Source: CAZADA01 sp964524065 (GTDB taxonomy: Bacteria > Pseudomonadota > Alphaproteobacteria > Caulobacterales > Maricaulaceae). From it: a stretch of DNA of 23,439 nucleotides. The notes beneath the pieces are model-generated. The model saw only the letters and a program-made list of their open reading frames with translations, did not search any database and was not told where the DNA came from. The stretch covers positions 1 through 23,439 of the forward strand of contig CAZGCB010000032.1 in NCBI GenBank assembly GCA_964524065.1, in the 5' to 3' direction. This document shows, piece by piece, positions 1 through 6,622 of the stretch (position 1 is its first letter; each line of letters opens with the position of its first letter). Position numbers and translations under genes: made by a program.

Positions 1-1
1 G

Positions 2-259
2 GGTGGCTCGCTCGACACCGGGATCGAAGGGGCGACGGGCGTCTTCTTCGACGCGCCCACGCCCGGCGAGGTGGCGAGGCTGGCGGCGACGTGCCCCGAG
101 CCCGATCCGCCCGGCGGGACGGGCCCATGCCGACGGAACGCCGAGCGATTCGATGAAGCCTCGTTCGAGGACCCGCTCGAACGCGAGATCCGGGCGGCGC
201 TCGCGGGCGCGGGCGATCCGGAGTCCCGCGTCGACCCGGCAGGATCCGCGGGCGAGTGA
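2..259 (+). CDS. Glycosyltransferase family 4/1, C-terminal end (5' truncated by the window edge)
   Basis: The reading frame is open from base 2 to the TGA at 257-259 and gives 85 residues. It begins GGSLDTGIEGATGVFF and continues with a DAPTPGEV segment and then RRNAERFDEASFED. That order matches the end of the GT-B donor-binding domain in GT4 glycosyltransferases: an E/D-x-V/I-x-x-G-x-TG-x-F-F loop, a 'DxPT' turn, then a helix of the RxNAERFSxxxF type. Such enzymes move a sugar from a nucleotide donor during polysaccharide or glycolipid synthesis. Everything upstream, including the acceptor domain, is outside the window. Codons end almost entirely in G or C, more so than in genes from about 800 onward, and the fragment probably belongs to a different organism. 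Sugar specificity cannot be told. Confidence 0.6.
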   Translation, partial: GGSLDTGIEGATGVFFDAPTPGEVARLAATCPEPDPPGGTGPCRRNAERFDEASFEDPLEREIRAALAGAGDPESRVDPAGSAGE

Positions 260-321
260 GCCGACGGGCTCGACTTGCGACGGCCGGGCGACCGACGTTC
301 GGCATGGCATGGATGGCGGTG

Positions 322-516
322 TTACGACGCCGCGGCGGCGTCGGCGGCGCGGGCCATCGCGTCGTCGAGCGAGTCTTCGGGCGATCGCCAGACGCTCAGC
401 ACCACACCCACGTACAGCTCGTGGTCTTCAAGATCGAAGTGGCGGGTGACCTCGCAGTCGAAGGCGAGTCGGGCCCGCGACGGGATCGGGGAGCGGGCGC
501 CGTCGTCGCCGGCGCG
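322..516 (-). CDS. Flavin-reductase-like protein, C-terminal fragment
   Basis: On the minus strand, the frame ending at 322 reads RARLAFDCEVTRHFDLED, then HELYVGVVLSVW, then an acidic and alanine-rich tail. The 'LxFDCEV...DHxLYVGxV' order resembles the last strands of the flavin reductase (FMN-binding split-barrel) family, where a hydrophobic-E/D-C-x-V strand is followed by a G/D-DH-x-L-x-x-G-x-V strand. The recognisable part stops at about 516 on the upstream side, where the frame dissolves into Arg/Pro/Gly low complexity, so the N-terminal two thirds and the start are missing. It is convergent with the glycosyltransferase fragment. The match is short and made from memory of the family; a hypothetical protein is the alternative. 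Confidence 0.38.
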   Translation of the reverse strand, partial: RAGDDGARSPIPSRARLAFDCEVTRHFDLEDHELYVGVVLSVWRSPEDSLDDAMARAADAAAAS

Positions 517-524
517 GGCGGGGC

Positions 525-575
525 GGGGGGGGGGGGGGCGGCGGCGGCGCCGGCCGCCCCCCCGCCCGCGGGGGC
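525..575. repeat. 14-G homopolymer followed by GGC/CCC fold-back low-complexity tract
   Basis: Bases 525-538 are 14 consecutive G. They are followed by GGC triplets, a GGCGCCGGCC palindromic centre, and a run of seven C at 557-563. The two arms can pair with each other. Such tracts are typical of sequencing or assembly trouble spots. The coding style changes across it. Confidence 0.8.
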
Positions 576-668
576 ACCGCCGTTGGCGCCTCAGCCGCAA
601 ACGGTTTACCAGGCCCCGCAATCCAGCCCGAAACACACGCCCGGCCCGGGGACAGAGCCCGTATCGCC

Positions 669-690
669 GGAGGATGGCGGCTGATCCTCC
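669..690. repeat. Perfect 7-bp inverted repeat upstream of the YbjN gene
   Basis: GGAGGAT (669-675) and ATCCTCC (684-690) are exact inverse complements around an 8-base spacer. There is no following T tract, so it is not a typical intrinsic terminator. It could be an operator-like dyad or chance. It lies about 105 bases before the YbjN start. Confidence 0.3.
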
Positions 691-795
691 ACAACGTGAC
701 GGCGGTCGACAGCGCTACGCCTGTGCGCCCGCATTGCGACTCGCGCCCGACGCAGGCTAGCGTCGCGCAAACTTGGTCCAGCGGAGCGATGCGCG

Positions 796-1296
796 ATGCA
801 CACCCAAATGACGGATTTTCAGCCGAGCGGCGAGCCGCTGGACATTGTCGAGACCGTCGTGGTCGCCGAACAACATGAGTATGAGCGCACGAGTACCGGC
901 GAGCTCCACTTCACCGTGAAGGGCGCCTGGCGCGACCATCCCATTTGGTTCTCCTGGAGCGAAAGCGTGGAGACGCTGCACATCTGCTTGTCGGTGGATG
1001 TTAAAGCCAATGCGGCGCGGCGGTCGGCCTTATGTGAGCTGGTGGCGCTGATCAATGAGCGGCTGTGGATGGGGCATTTCGACATTTGGTCGGATGATGG
1101 CGCGGTCGTGTATCGCAACGCTCTCACGCTGCCCGCCGGCTTGATGCCGACGGCCGATCAGATCTCGGCGCTCCTAAACGCGGCGGTGGAGGCCGGCGAG
1201 CGCCTCTATCCGGCCTACAATTATATGACTTGGGCCGGTAAGGGCCCGCGCGAAGCCGTCGCTGCGGCTCTGTTTGAGACCGCTGGAGAAGCATGA
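796..1296 (+). CDS. YbjN domain-containing protein
   Basis: This 166-aa acidic soluble protein has no signal peptide or membrane segment. It shows the layout of the bacterial sensory-transduction YbjN family: an N-terminal strand region, then a central pattern with 'LHFTVKGAWRDHPIWFSW', a long helix rich in charged residues (ALCELVALINERLWMGHF), then 'YRNALTLP' and a C-terminal helix. In alphaproteobacteria members are commonly found directly before proC, as here. The molecular function is not established; the fold resembles secretion-chaperone-like proteins. The start at 796 is chosen because GGAG at 783-786 sits 9 bases upstream; the ATG at 808 would leave this site too far away. The stop overlaps the proC start (ATGA), so the two are probably translationally coupled. 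Confidence 0.8.
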   Translation: MHTQMTDFQPSGEPLDIVETVVVAEQHEYERTSTGELHFTVKGAWRDHPIWFSWSESVETLHICLSVDVKANAARRSALCELVALINERLWMGHFDIWSDDGAVVYRNALTLPAGLMPTADQISALLNAAVEAGERLYPAYNYMTWAGKGPREAVAAALFETAGEA

Positions 1297-2237
1297 GCGC
1301 GGCGGACGTGGACGTCATGGCCGTTGAAACGCCACAGGCGCAGGAAGCTGACGACGATCGGGCCCCTGGTCTGGCGCTGATCGGCGGGGGCGGCCTCGGC
1401 TCCGCGATGGCGCGGGGGTGGCGCGCCGCGGGCTTGGACGCCGATCTCTTGATTTTGGAAGCGGACGCGGCGCGTCGCGCGGCGTTGACGGCGGATGGCT
1501 TCGCCGCCTTAGACGCGTTGGCGCACCATCAAGCCGTCGGCCTGGGCGCCGTGGTGCTGGCGGTGAAGCCGCATCATATCGCCGATGTGGCGGCGCAGAT
1601 CGCCTACCGCTTGCCGCCGGGCGTGCTGTTGGTGTCGGTGGCCGCCGGCATCAGCATTTTGCGGCTCCAGGCTTTATTTTCCGAAGCACGCGTGGTGCGC
1701 GCCATGCCCAACACCGCGGCGGGCGTGGGGCGTTCCATCACCGCCTATGTGGCGGCTGAGGATGTGTCGGATCCCCAGCGCTTACGCGCCGAGACGCTGC
1801 TTTCAGCGCTGGGCGCGGTGGCGCAAGCCCCCGACGAGGCCGCCATGCACGCGGTGACGGCGGTGTCCGGCTCTGGGCCGGCGTATGTCTATATGCTGGC
1901 TGAGGCCTTGGCCGAGGCGGGCGAGGCTGCGGGGCTGCCGGCCGAGTTTGCGGCGCGCCTGGCGCGTGAAACCATTATCGGCGCTGGCGCCATGCTCGAG
2001 GCGCAAGACGTCGCGCCGGCGACGCTGCGCGAACAAGTCACGTCTCCCGGCGGCACCACCCAGGCGGCGCTGGCGGTGCTTATGGGCGAGGCGGGCGCGG
2101 ATGCGGGCGAGCCTGAGCGTGCGCCGCCCCCCACCCTGCACGCCCTGATGCGCGCGGCGGTGCGGGCGGCGGCGGCGCGGTCGCGGGCTTTGGCGGAGGA
2201 TCCGCCGCATCCAGCCGATGGCGCGGCCGACGACTAG
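1293..2237 (+). CDS. proC: Pyrroline-5-carboxylate reductase
   Basis: It reduces 1-pyrroline-5-carboxylate to L-proline with NAD(P)H, the last step of proline synthesis in the cytoplasm. The Rossmann dinucleotide motif GGGGLGSA is at residues 31-38. 'VRAMPNTAAGVG' follows in mid-protein, and the family signature region 'VSGSGPAYVY' through 'EQVTSPGGTTQAAL' closes the dimerisation domain. At 314 aa it is longer than the usual 265-280 because of about 25 extra N-terminal residues and a roughly 35-residue Ala/Arg/Pro-rich tail after the last conserved helix. The ATG overlaps the YbjN stop (ATGA); an internal ATG at 1317 would remove part of the N-terminal extension. Function is clear; the exact start is less so. 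Confidence 0.95.
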   Translation: MSAADVDVMAVETPQAQEADDDRAPGLALIGGGGLGSAMARGWRAAGLDADLLILEADAARRAALTADGFAALDALAHHQAVGLGAVVLAVKPHHIADVAAQIAYRLPPGVLLVSVAAGISILRLQALFSEARVVRAMPNTAAGVGRSITAYVAAEDVSDPQRLRAETLLSALGAVAQAPDEAAMHAVTAVSGSGPAYVYMLAEALAEAGEAAGLPAEFAARLARETIIGAGAMLEAQDVAPATLREQVTSPGGTTQAALAVLMGEAGADAGEPERAPPPTLHALMRAAVRAAAARSRALAEDPPHPADGAADD

Positions 2238-2297
2238 CGGTCCGGCCCGCCTGCCACCGCCCTTGCCCCTCCCGCGCGCCCACGCCATGTGTCCCCC

Positions 2298-2978
2298 ATG
2301 ACCGACGCTGAACGCACTGTGTTTGAAAACAAGATCACCGACGCGGCCTTGGCCTTGGCGGCGGAGATCGGTTGGGGCCGTGTGACGCTGGCGGCCATCG
2401 CCTTTCGCGCGGATATCCCGCTGGATCGACTCTATGGCCGGTTCGGCTCCAAGACCGATGTGCTCGATCTGTTGGCGCAGCGCTTTGACCGCGCGGCGGT
2501 GGCGGAGTTCGACTTCGAGGCGGACGCCCCGGTGCGCGAGCGCGTTTTTGACGCGGCCATGGCGCGCTTTGACGCCATGGAGCCGCACCGCGCCGGGCTG
2601 GTCGCGATTTTCAGCCGCACGGGCCGCGATCCGCTCATCGCGCCGCGCGCTTGGTTGTGGACAGTGCGCAGCGCGCGCTGGCTTTTGGAGCTGGCGCAGG
2701 TGGACACGGCCGGCGCGGCCGGGTTTGCGCGCGCGCGGGTGTTCGCCGTCATTTTGGCGCGCACCGGCCAGGCGTGGATCGAGGATGACGGCGGTGATCT
2801 GTCGCGCACCATGGCGCGTCTCGACCGCCAGTTGCGCGACGTGTCTGATTTCGCCAAGCGTTGGGGGAAGGGCGGGCGCCGACGCGCAAGCCACGCTGAG
2901 GCCGCGGGGCCCGATCCCATTCGCCCACAGACCGGGGACGGGCCGGCGGATGCGCCCCAGGCGGGCCCTGTGTCCTAA
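2298..2978 (+). CDS. TetR-like transcriptional regulator
   Basis: The N-terminal region fits a TetR helix-turn-helix domain. It has a helix 'KITDAALALAAEIGW', the turn 'VTLAAIAFRADIPLDRLYGRFGSK', and the following 'TDVLDLLAQRF' helix that joins the ligand-binding domain. The rest is helical with a conserved 'MARFDAMEPHRAGL' stretch, a pattern also seen in proteins related to the COQ9/TetR group. The ligand and targets are unknown. An in-frame GTG at 2289 and the ATG at 2298 are both possible starts and neither has a good Shine-Dalgarno; the ATG is preferred. The C-terminal 35 residues are basic and Pro-rich and run into an 18-bp tandem repeat that contains the stop codon. It follows proC by 60 bases and may share its transcript. 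Confidence 0.72.
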   Translation: MTDAERTVFENKITDAALALAAEIGWGRVTLAAIAFRADIPLDRLYGRFGSKTDVLDLLAQRFDRAAVAEFDFEADAPVRERVFDAAMARFDAMEPHRAGLVAIFSRTGRDPLIAPRAWLWTVRSARWLLELAQVDTAGAAGFARARVFAVILARTGQAWIEDDGGDLSRTMARLDRQLRDVSDFAKRWGKGGRRRASHAEAAGPDPIRPQTGDGPADAPQAGPVS

Positions 2979-3018
2979 GCACGGCCCGTGTCGTAAGCTA
3001 GGCCCGTGTCTTAAGCAG
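2964..3018 (+). repeat. Three-copy 18-19 bp tandem repeat spanning the TetR stop codon
   Basis: Unit 1 (2964-2982) is GGCCCTGTGTCCTAAGCAC, unit 2 (2983-3000) is GGCCCGTGTCGTAAGCTA and unit 3 (3001-3018) is GGCCCGTGTCTTAAGCAG. The shared core is GGCCC-GTGTC-N-TAAGC. The first copy encodes the last residues Gly-Pro-Val-Ser and the stop of the TetR-like gene; the other two lie in the gap before the next operon. Confidence 0.85.
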
Positions 3019-3107
3019 GCATTAGGGTGCGCGTTCTGGCTCCCGGTTCGGCTTGAACGCGGCGGCGGGCCCGCGTAGCGTTCGCCGTGTGAGCAAGGAG
3101 GCTTCCT

Positions 3108-3332
3108 ATGGCCGATGATCCCACGGCGCCGTCTGATCCGTCCGCTCCTGACACCGCCCGTCTGGCCGAGGAGTTAGCCAAGCTGGATCGCAGCGAGCTG
3201 GAAATCAGCGCGGTGCGCGACGACAGCTTGGTGGCGTATTTGGAGCGGGCCTTAGCGGTGCCGGCCTCTGTGCTCTACAAGCAGTTGCCTGTGATTTACG
3301 ACGCATTGCGATCCATTGGCGTGATGATTTAG
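3108..3332 (+). CDS. Small protein of unknown function upstream of a GTPase gene
   Basis: This 74-aa protein has a very strong ribosome binding site: AAGGAGG ends 6 bases before the ATG. The N-terminal 20 residues are Pro/Ala/Asp-rich and probably disordered. The rest is amphipathic and helical, with 'LAEELAKLDRSELEISAVRDD' then a hydrophobic C-terminal half ending 'YDALRSIGVMI'. There is no signal peptide or clear membrane span. I do not recognise a family. It ends only 14 bases before the GTPase start, so the two are almost certainly co-transcribed and it may be a partner or regulator of that GTPase. The strong RBS and codon use like its neighbours argue that it is real. Confidence 0.7.
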   Translation: MADDPTAPSDPSAPDTARLAEELAKLDRSELEISAVRDDSLVAYLERALAVPASVLYKQLPVIYDALRSIGVMI

Positions 3333-3346
3333 GCGCGCTGACATTC

Positions 3347-4198
3347 ATGCCCGCCGACGACGCCGCCTCCGCCTCACAGACGCCGGCCGCCCCCGACGGC
3401 GTCAATGCCGAGCGCATCATCCGCGCCATTGAGGAGGAGCTGGCGGCGCGCCCGCCCACCATCGGCGTCATCGGCCTGTCGGGCGTGGGCAAGTCCTCGA
3501 CCATCAACGCCATGTTCGGCGCGGGCCTGCCGGTATCGCCCACGATCCGCGGCACCAGCCACTTCATCGAAACGCGGGTGGAGGTGGCGGCGCGCCCAGT
3601 GCTCGATCGGCCCATGCGTGGGGCATTGCATGTGCTGGATGCGCCCGGCCTGGGCGAGGATTGGGACCTCGATAAGAAGTATAAGGACTATTATCGCCGA
3701 CATTTGAAGAAGTGCGATGTCGTGTTGTGGATCATCGCGGCCCGCAACCGGGCCTTGGCGCTCGATCAACAGTATCTAAAGAGTCTGCGCGGTCATCTGC
3801 CGAACTTGGTACTGGGGGTTAACCAGGTGGATTTGGTGGAGCCGCGCGATTGGAATGGGGCCCTTAACCTGCCCTCACAAGATCAGAGTGTTCATATCAG
3901 CGCAATCACCGCAGACCGCAGTGAGAAAATGACCCGTTTTCTCGGAAAATCATGCCCAATCGTGGCCTATAGCGCTGAGAAATATTATGGACTGCACGAT
4001 TTGTTCTTGGCCTGCATGAAGGCCGCGCCGCATGAGCGGCGTTGGATGTTTGACGTGATCCGCGCGTTTTCGCCGGAAGATTGGCTCAATCGCGCCAGCG
4101 GCTTGACGCAGGCCCGCCGCACCGAAATTGTGCGCAATTACCGCCGCCGTGACAGCGGCGCGGCCTTGGCCCAAGCCTTGGCGGAGCGTTTCAACTAA
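3347..4198 (+). CDS. YfjP/EngA-type (MMR_HSR1) GTPase
   Basis: This 283-aa P-loop GTPase carries all the nucleotide-binding motifs. G1 is GLSGVGKS (43-50), a G2 threonine lies in 'TIRGTSHF' (66-73), G3 is DAPG (98-101), G4 is NQVD (159-162) and G5-like YSAEK is near 208-212. The order and spacing, with an acidic linker after G4 and a C-terminal helical region (from about 230), resemble the YfjP/YeeP/YkfA group in the 50S ribosome-binding GTPase superfamily, whose cellular role is unclear. There are no membrane helices. A segment around 3870-3990 is visibly richer in A/T than the rest of the gene. The 3' end overlaps the histidine kinase stop by 8 bases in a convergent arrangement. Substrate process unknown; GTPase activity is well supported. 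Confidence 0.85.
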   Translation: MPADDAASASQTPAAPDGVNAERIIRAIEEELAARPPTIGVIGLSGVGKSSTINAMFGAGLPVSPTIRGTSHFIETRVEVAARPVLDRPMRGALHVLDAPGLGEDWDLDKKYKDYYRRHLKKCDVVLWIIAARNRALALDQQYLKSLRGHLPNLVLGVNQVDLVEPRDWNGALNLPSQDQSVHISAITADRSEKMTRFLGKSCPIVAYSAEKYYGLHDLFLACMKAAPHERRWMFDVIRAFSPEDWLNRASGLTQARRTEIVRNYRRRDSGAALAQALAERFN

Positions 4199-5657
4199 GC
4201 GCGTCTGTGGCGGGGGCGGGCAAGCGCACGCGCGCGCGCAGACCGCCTAGCGGGCTGTCATCCAGCACGATGTCGCCGCCATGGCTGCGTGCTGCATCGC
4301 GTGCAATCGCCAGGCCCAGCCCAACACCGGCGCGATTGGCGGGGCCCTTGCCGGATGTGCGGACGGCGGCGCCGTGTCCGTTGGCGGCGCCGCGGCTGTC
4401 GCCGTCCGGGGCCGTTTGCAGCTGGTGGAAGGGGCGAAACACCGCCTCGCGTTCATCGGCCGCAATGCCGGGCCCGTCATCCTCCACGTCGATTTCCACG
4501 GCATGGGACGCGCGGCGCACAGTGAGGCGCACCTGATCGCCATGGGCCGCGGCGTTGGTGACGAGATTCTGCAGACAACGCCGTATGGCCCCCTCGCGGA
4601 TGGTCATGGTGAAAGGACGCGGCGGCGCTTCCTCGCCGGTGTCCTCGATCGCGGCCTCGACGCGGGTGGGGTCCTCGCGATGCAAGGCGGCGGCTTGCTC
4701 GCCCACTTCCTGCACCAAGGCCGCCACATCCACAGGCTTTGCATCTTCGCCACCGACGCCGCGCGCGAAATCCAAATACTCATCAAGAATGGCCTGCATG
4801 TCCTTGATGTCCGCTGTCATGGCCCGTTTTTCGGCGCCGTCCGGCATCAAGGCGAGCTGCAAACGAAAGCGCGTGAGAGGCGTGCGCAAATCATGGCTGA
4901 CGCCGGCGAGAATGGTCGTGCGTTGGTCAATATGCCGCAAGATGCGCGTGCGCATTTTCATGAAGGCCTGGGCCGCCTGGCGCACTTCGCGCGCGCCGGC
5001 GGGCCGAAAGTCTGGCGCGTCTTGCCCGCGCCCGAAGCGTTCGGCCGCCGCGGCCAAGCGCTCAATCGGTTTGGCTTGGTTACGGATGTAAATCAGGCTC
5101 ACCCCCGTCAGCAGCGTGGTGGCCAGCAAAATCCACAGAATAAAAATGTGCCCGGTGGTGGCGAACACCCGATCACGCGGAATGATGAAGCGCAACACGC
5201 CCGCCTCCACCGCCACTTGCACCTCCACATAAGCGGGATAGCGCGTGGTGTCGAACCAGAAGCTGTCCTCCAATTTATCCGACAGCGCTCGGCGCAAGGT
5301 GCGGTCCAGGACGCGAAAAAACGACGACCGCACGGTGGTGGGCAGGCGCGCCCCCGGCTCCAAGGCGATGGAGATGCCCATGGTGCGGCGCACGAAGGGA
5401 TCAATTTCGGAGACCCGCCCCTCAGGCCCGGCCTGTTCATAGAGGCTTAGCGCCACGGCGATGTCGCCCGCCACGCCTTCCGACAACCGGCTGGTCACCG
5501 TCTCCCAGTGTGCGTCAAAAAACGCCCAAGTCACCGCCACCTGCATCACCGCGACAGGCAGCACGATGATCAACAGAGCGCGGCCGAACAGGCTCTTGGG
5601 CAGCCAGTCCTTGGGGCGTCGCCAGCGCGCCCTAACAAGCGCCCAAATCCGCTTCAT
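4191..5657 (-). CDS. EnvZ-type membrane sensor histidine kinase
   Basis: This 488-aa inner-membrane kinase partners the response regulator encoded just upstream. Order: transmembrane helix 1 (about 27-49), a periplasmic sensor region of about 120 residues, transmembrane helix 2 (about 170-192), and a HAMP-like linker from 'RNQAKPIERLAAAAERFGRG'. The dimerisation helix carries the phosphorylated His255 in 'GVSHDLRTPLTRF'. The ATPase domain has an N box (QNLVTNAAAHG, 363-373), DDGPG (393-397) and GVGLGLA (444-450). An unusual Gly/Ala-rich insert of about 25 residues (415-441) lies in the ATP lid. The ATG overlaps the regulator's TGA (ATGA), indicating translational coupling. It resembles the alphaproteobacterial PetR/CenR-associated kinases in layout, but the signal sensed cannot be told from sequence. 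Confidence 0.92.
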   Translation of the reverse strand: MKRIWALVRARWRRPKDWLPKSLFGRALLIIVLPVAVMQVAVTWAFFDAHWETVTSRLSEGVAGDIAVALSLYEQAGPEGRVSEIDPFVRRTMGISIALEPGARLPTTVRSSFFRVLDRTLRRALSDKLEDSFWFDTTRYPAYVEVQVAVEAGVLRFIIPRDRVFATTGHIFILWILLATTLLTGVSLIYIRNQAKPIERLAAAAERFGRGQDAPDFRPAGAREVRQAAQAFMKMRTRILRHIDQRTTILAGVSHDLRTPLTRFRLQLALMPDGAEKRAMTADIKDMQAILDEYLDFARGVGGEDAKPVDVAALVQEVGEQAAALHREDPTRVEAAIEDTGEEAPPRPFTMTIREGAIRRCLQNLVTNAAAHGDQVRLTVRRASHAVEIDVEDDGPGIAADEREAVFRPFHQLQTAPDGDSRGAANGHGAAVRTSGKGPANRAGVGLGLAIARDAARSHGGDIVLDDSPLGGLRARVRLPAPATDALS

Positions 5658-6364
5658 CCCGGTCCCACCACCGCCGCGACAAGCTTGTAGCCCGCCCCGC
5701 GCACCGTTTGCAGGTGTACGGGGCGGCGTGGATCCTCTTCGATTTTGCGGCGTAACCGGGTGACTTGCACATCCACCGAACGCTCTTGGCCGGCCGAGGT
5801 CGCCTCTGACAATTCGAGCCGGCTGATGACGGCCCCGGGTTGTTGGGCGAGGGCGTTGAGCAGCGCCGTCTCCGCGGACGTCAGACGCACTGGCGTTCCC
5901 GCGCGCGTCAATTCACCCAGCCCCACATCATAGCGGCAATCGCCGAACGCCACTTCCTGCTGGCTGGGGGGCGGGCCGGCGCGCCGCAAAATCGCCTCCA
6001 GGCGCAGCAGCAGTTCCTCGGGTTCAAACGGCTTTGACAGATAATCATCCGCGCCGCGCCGCAGGCCTTCAATACGATCCTGGGGCAAGTCGCGCGCGGT
6101 GAGCAGCAGGATCGGCACGGGCGAGTGTTGGCGCAGACTTTCGGTCAGCGCCAGTCCGTCCTCGCCGGGCATCATGACATCTAAGATCAGCAGATCGAAC
6201 GCCATGGCGCCCAACAACGCTCGGGCGCGCTGGGCGTCCGCCGCCACGGTGACGCCATAGCCATGCTCGCTGAGATAGCGGCGCAGCAACTCGCGGATCC
6301 GGTCATCATCGTCCACCACCAACAGATGGGCGCGGGGCGCGGGGGGGGCGTCGGATAAGCTCAT
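5654..6364 (-). CDS. OmpR-family response regulator
   Basis: This 236-aa regulator has an N-terminal receiver domain with acidic pocket Asp18-Asp20, the phospho-acceptor Asp62 in 'LILDVMMPGEDG', Thr89 and Lys111. A winged-helix DNA-binding domain (about 138-232) ends in 'VDVQVTRLRRKIEEDP' and 'VRGAGYKL'. The frame stays open upstream to 6607, but the receiver domain starts right after the ATG at 6364, and the extra residues upstream look unlike protein, so 6364 is chosen. The lineage resembles alphaproteobacterial PetR/CenR-type regulators. The adjacent kinase is its expected phosphodonor. It is divergent from ilvE, with 258 bases between the two starts that may hold shared control elements. 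Confidence 0.93.
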   Translation of the reverse strand: MSLSDAPPAPRAHLLVVDDDDRIRELLRRYLSEHGYGVTVAADAQRARALLGAMAFDLLILDVMMPGEDGLALTESLRQHSPVPILLLTARDLPQDRIEGLRRGADDYLSKPFEPEELLLRLEAILRRAGPPPSQQEVAFGDCRYDVGLGELTRAGTPVRLTSAETALLNALAQQPGAVISRLELSEATSAGQERSVDVQVTRLRRKIEEDPRRPVHLQTVRGAGYKLVAAVVGPG

Positions 6365-6467
6365 GGCGTCTCGTGTTTTAGGGCTGCGGCCGTCGCCGGG
6401 GTCGCGCAGCGCGGTTTTGCAGGCGGCGCCGATCGCAGCCTCACGCGGCATTGTGACGAGCGTCCGG

Positions 6468-6495
6468 TTGACAACCCATCCTCGCAACTGAGAAT
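6468..6495 (+). promoter_or_regulatory. Candidate sigma-70-type promoter for ilvE
   Basis: TTGACA at 6468-6473 is a perfect -35 hexamer. GAGAAT at 6490-6495 is a 4/6 match to TATAAT at a spacing of 16 bases. It lies about 130 bases before the ilvE start in the divergent gap with the response regulator. The -10 match is weak, so this is tentative. Confidence 0.35.
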
Positions 6496-6563
6496 GCGCG
6501 CCTAAATGAGCCTGGGCAAGCGTTGCGCCCCAGGCGAAAGGTCGCTCGCGCCGTGAGAATGCG
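6489..6563 (+). repeat. Direct repeat TGAGAATGCG in the ilvE upstream region
   Basis: TGAGAATGCG occurs at 6489-6498 and again at 6554-6563, exactly 65 bases apart. The first copy overlaps the candidate -10 element. It could be a paired binding site for the divergent response regulator, or chance. Confidence 0.35.
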
Positions 6564-6622
6564 AAGGTGCGCGTCAGGCGCCCAGAACACGGCCCGCGAC
6601 CGTGCATGCAGGAGAAAAGCCC

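Larger units (their letters stand above)
517..795. other. Non-coding stretch holding the probable contig join
   Basis: No convincing gene is visible here. Frames on both strands give only Arg/Pro/Gly/Ala-rich strings without family resemblance. The left part (about 525-575) is homopolymeric and palindromic; the right part (about 580-795) has the more balanced composition of the following genes. It ends in the ribosome binding site of the YbjN gene (GGAG at 783-786). A 7-bp inverted repeat lies at 669-690. Confidence 0.6.

Noticed and set aside
1803..2894. 363-aa minus-strand open frame across proC and the TetR-like gene
   Set aside because: It is Arg/His-rich with no motif, and antisense to two recognisable genes.
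4281..5450. 389-aa plus-strand open frame
   Set aside because: It lies wholly opposite the histidine kinase, whose motifs are complete. The plus-strand translation shows no family resemblance and is a shadow of GC-rich coding.
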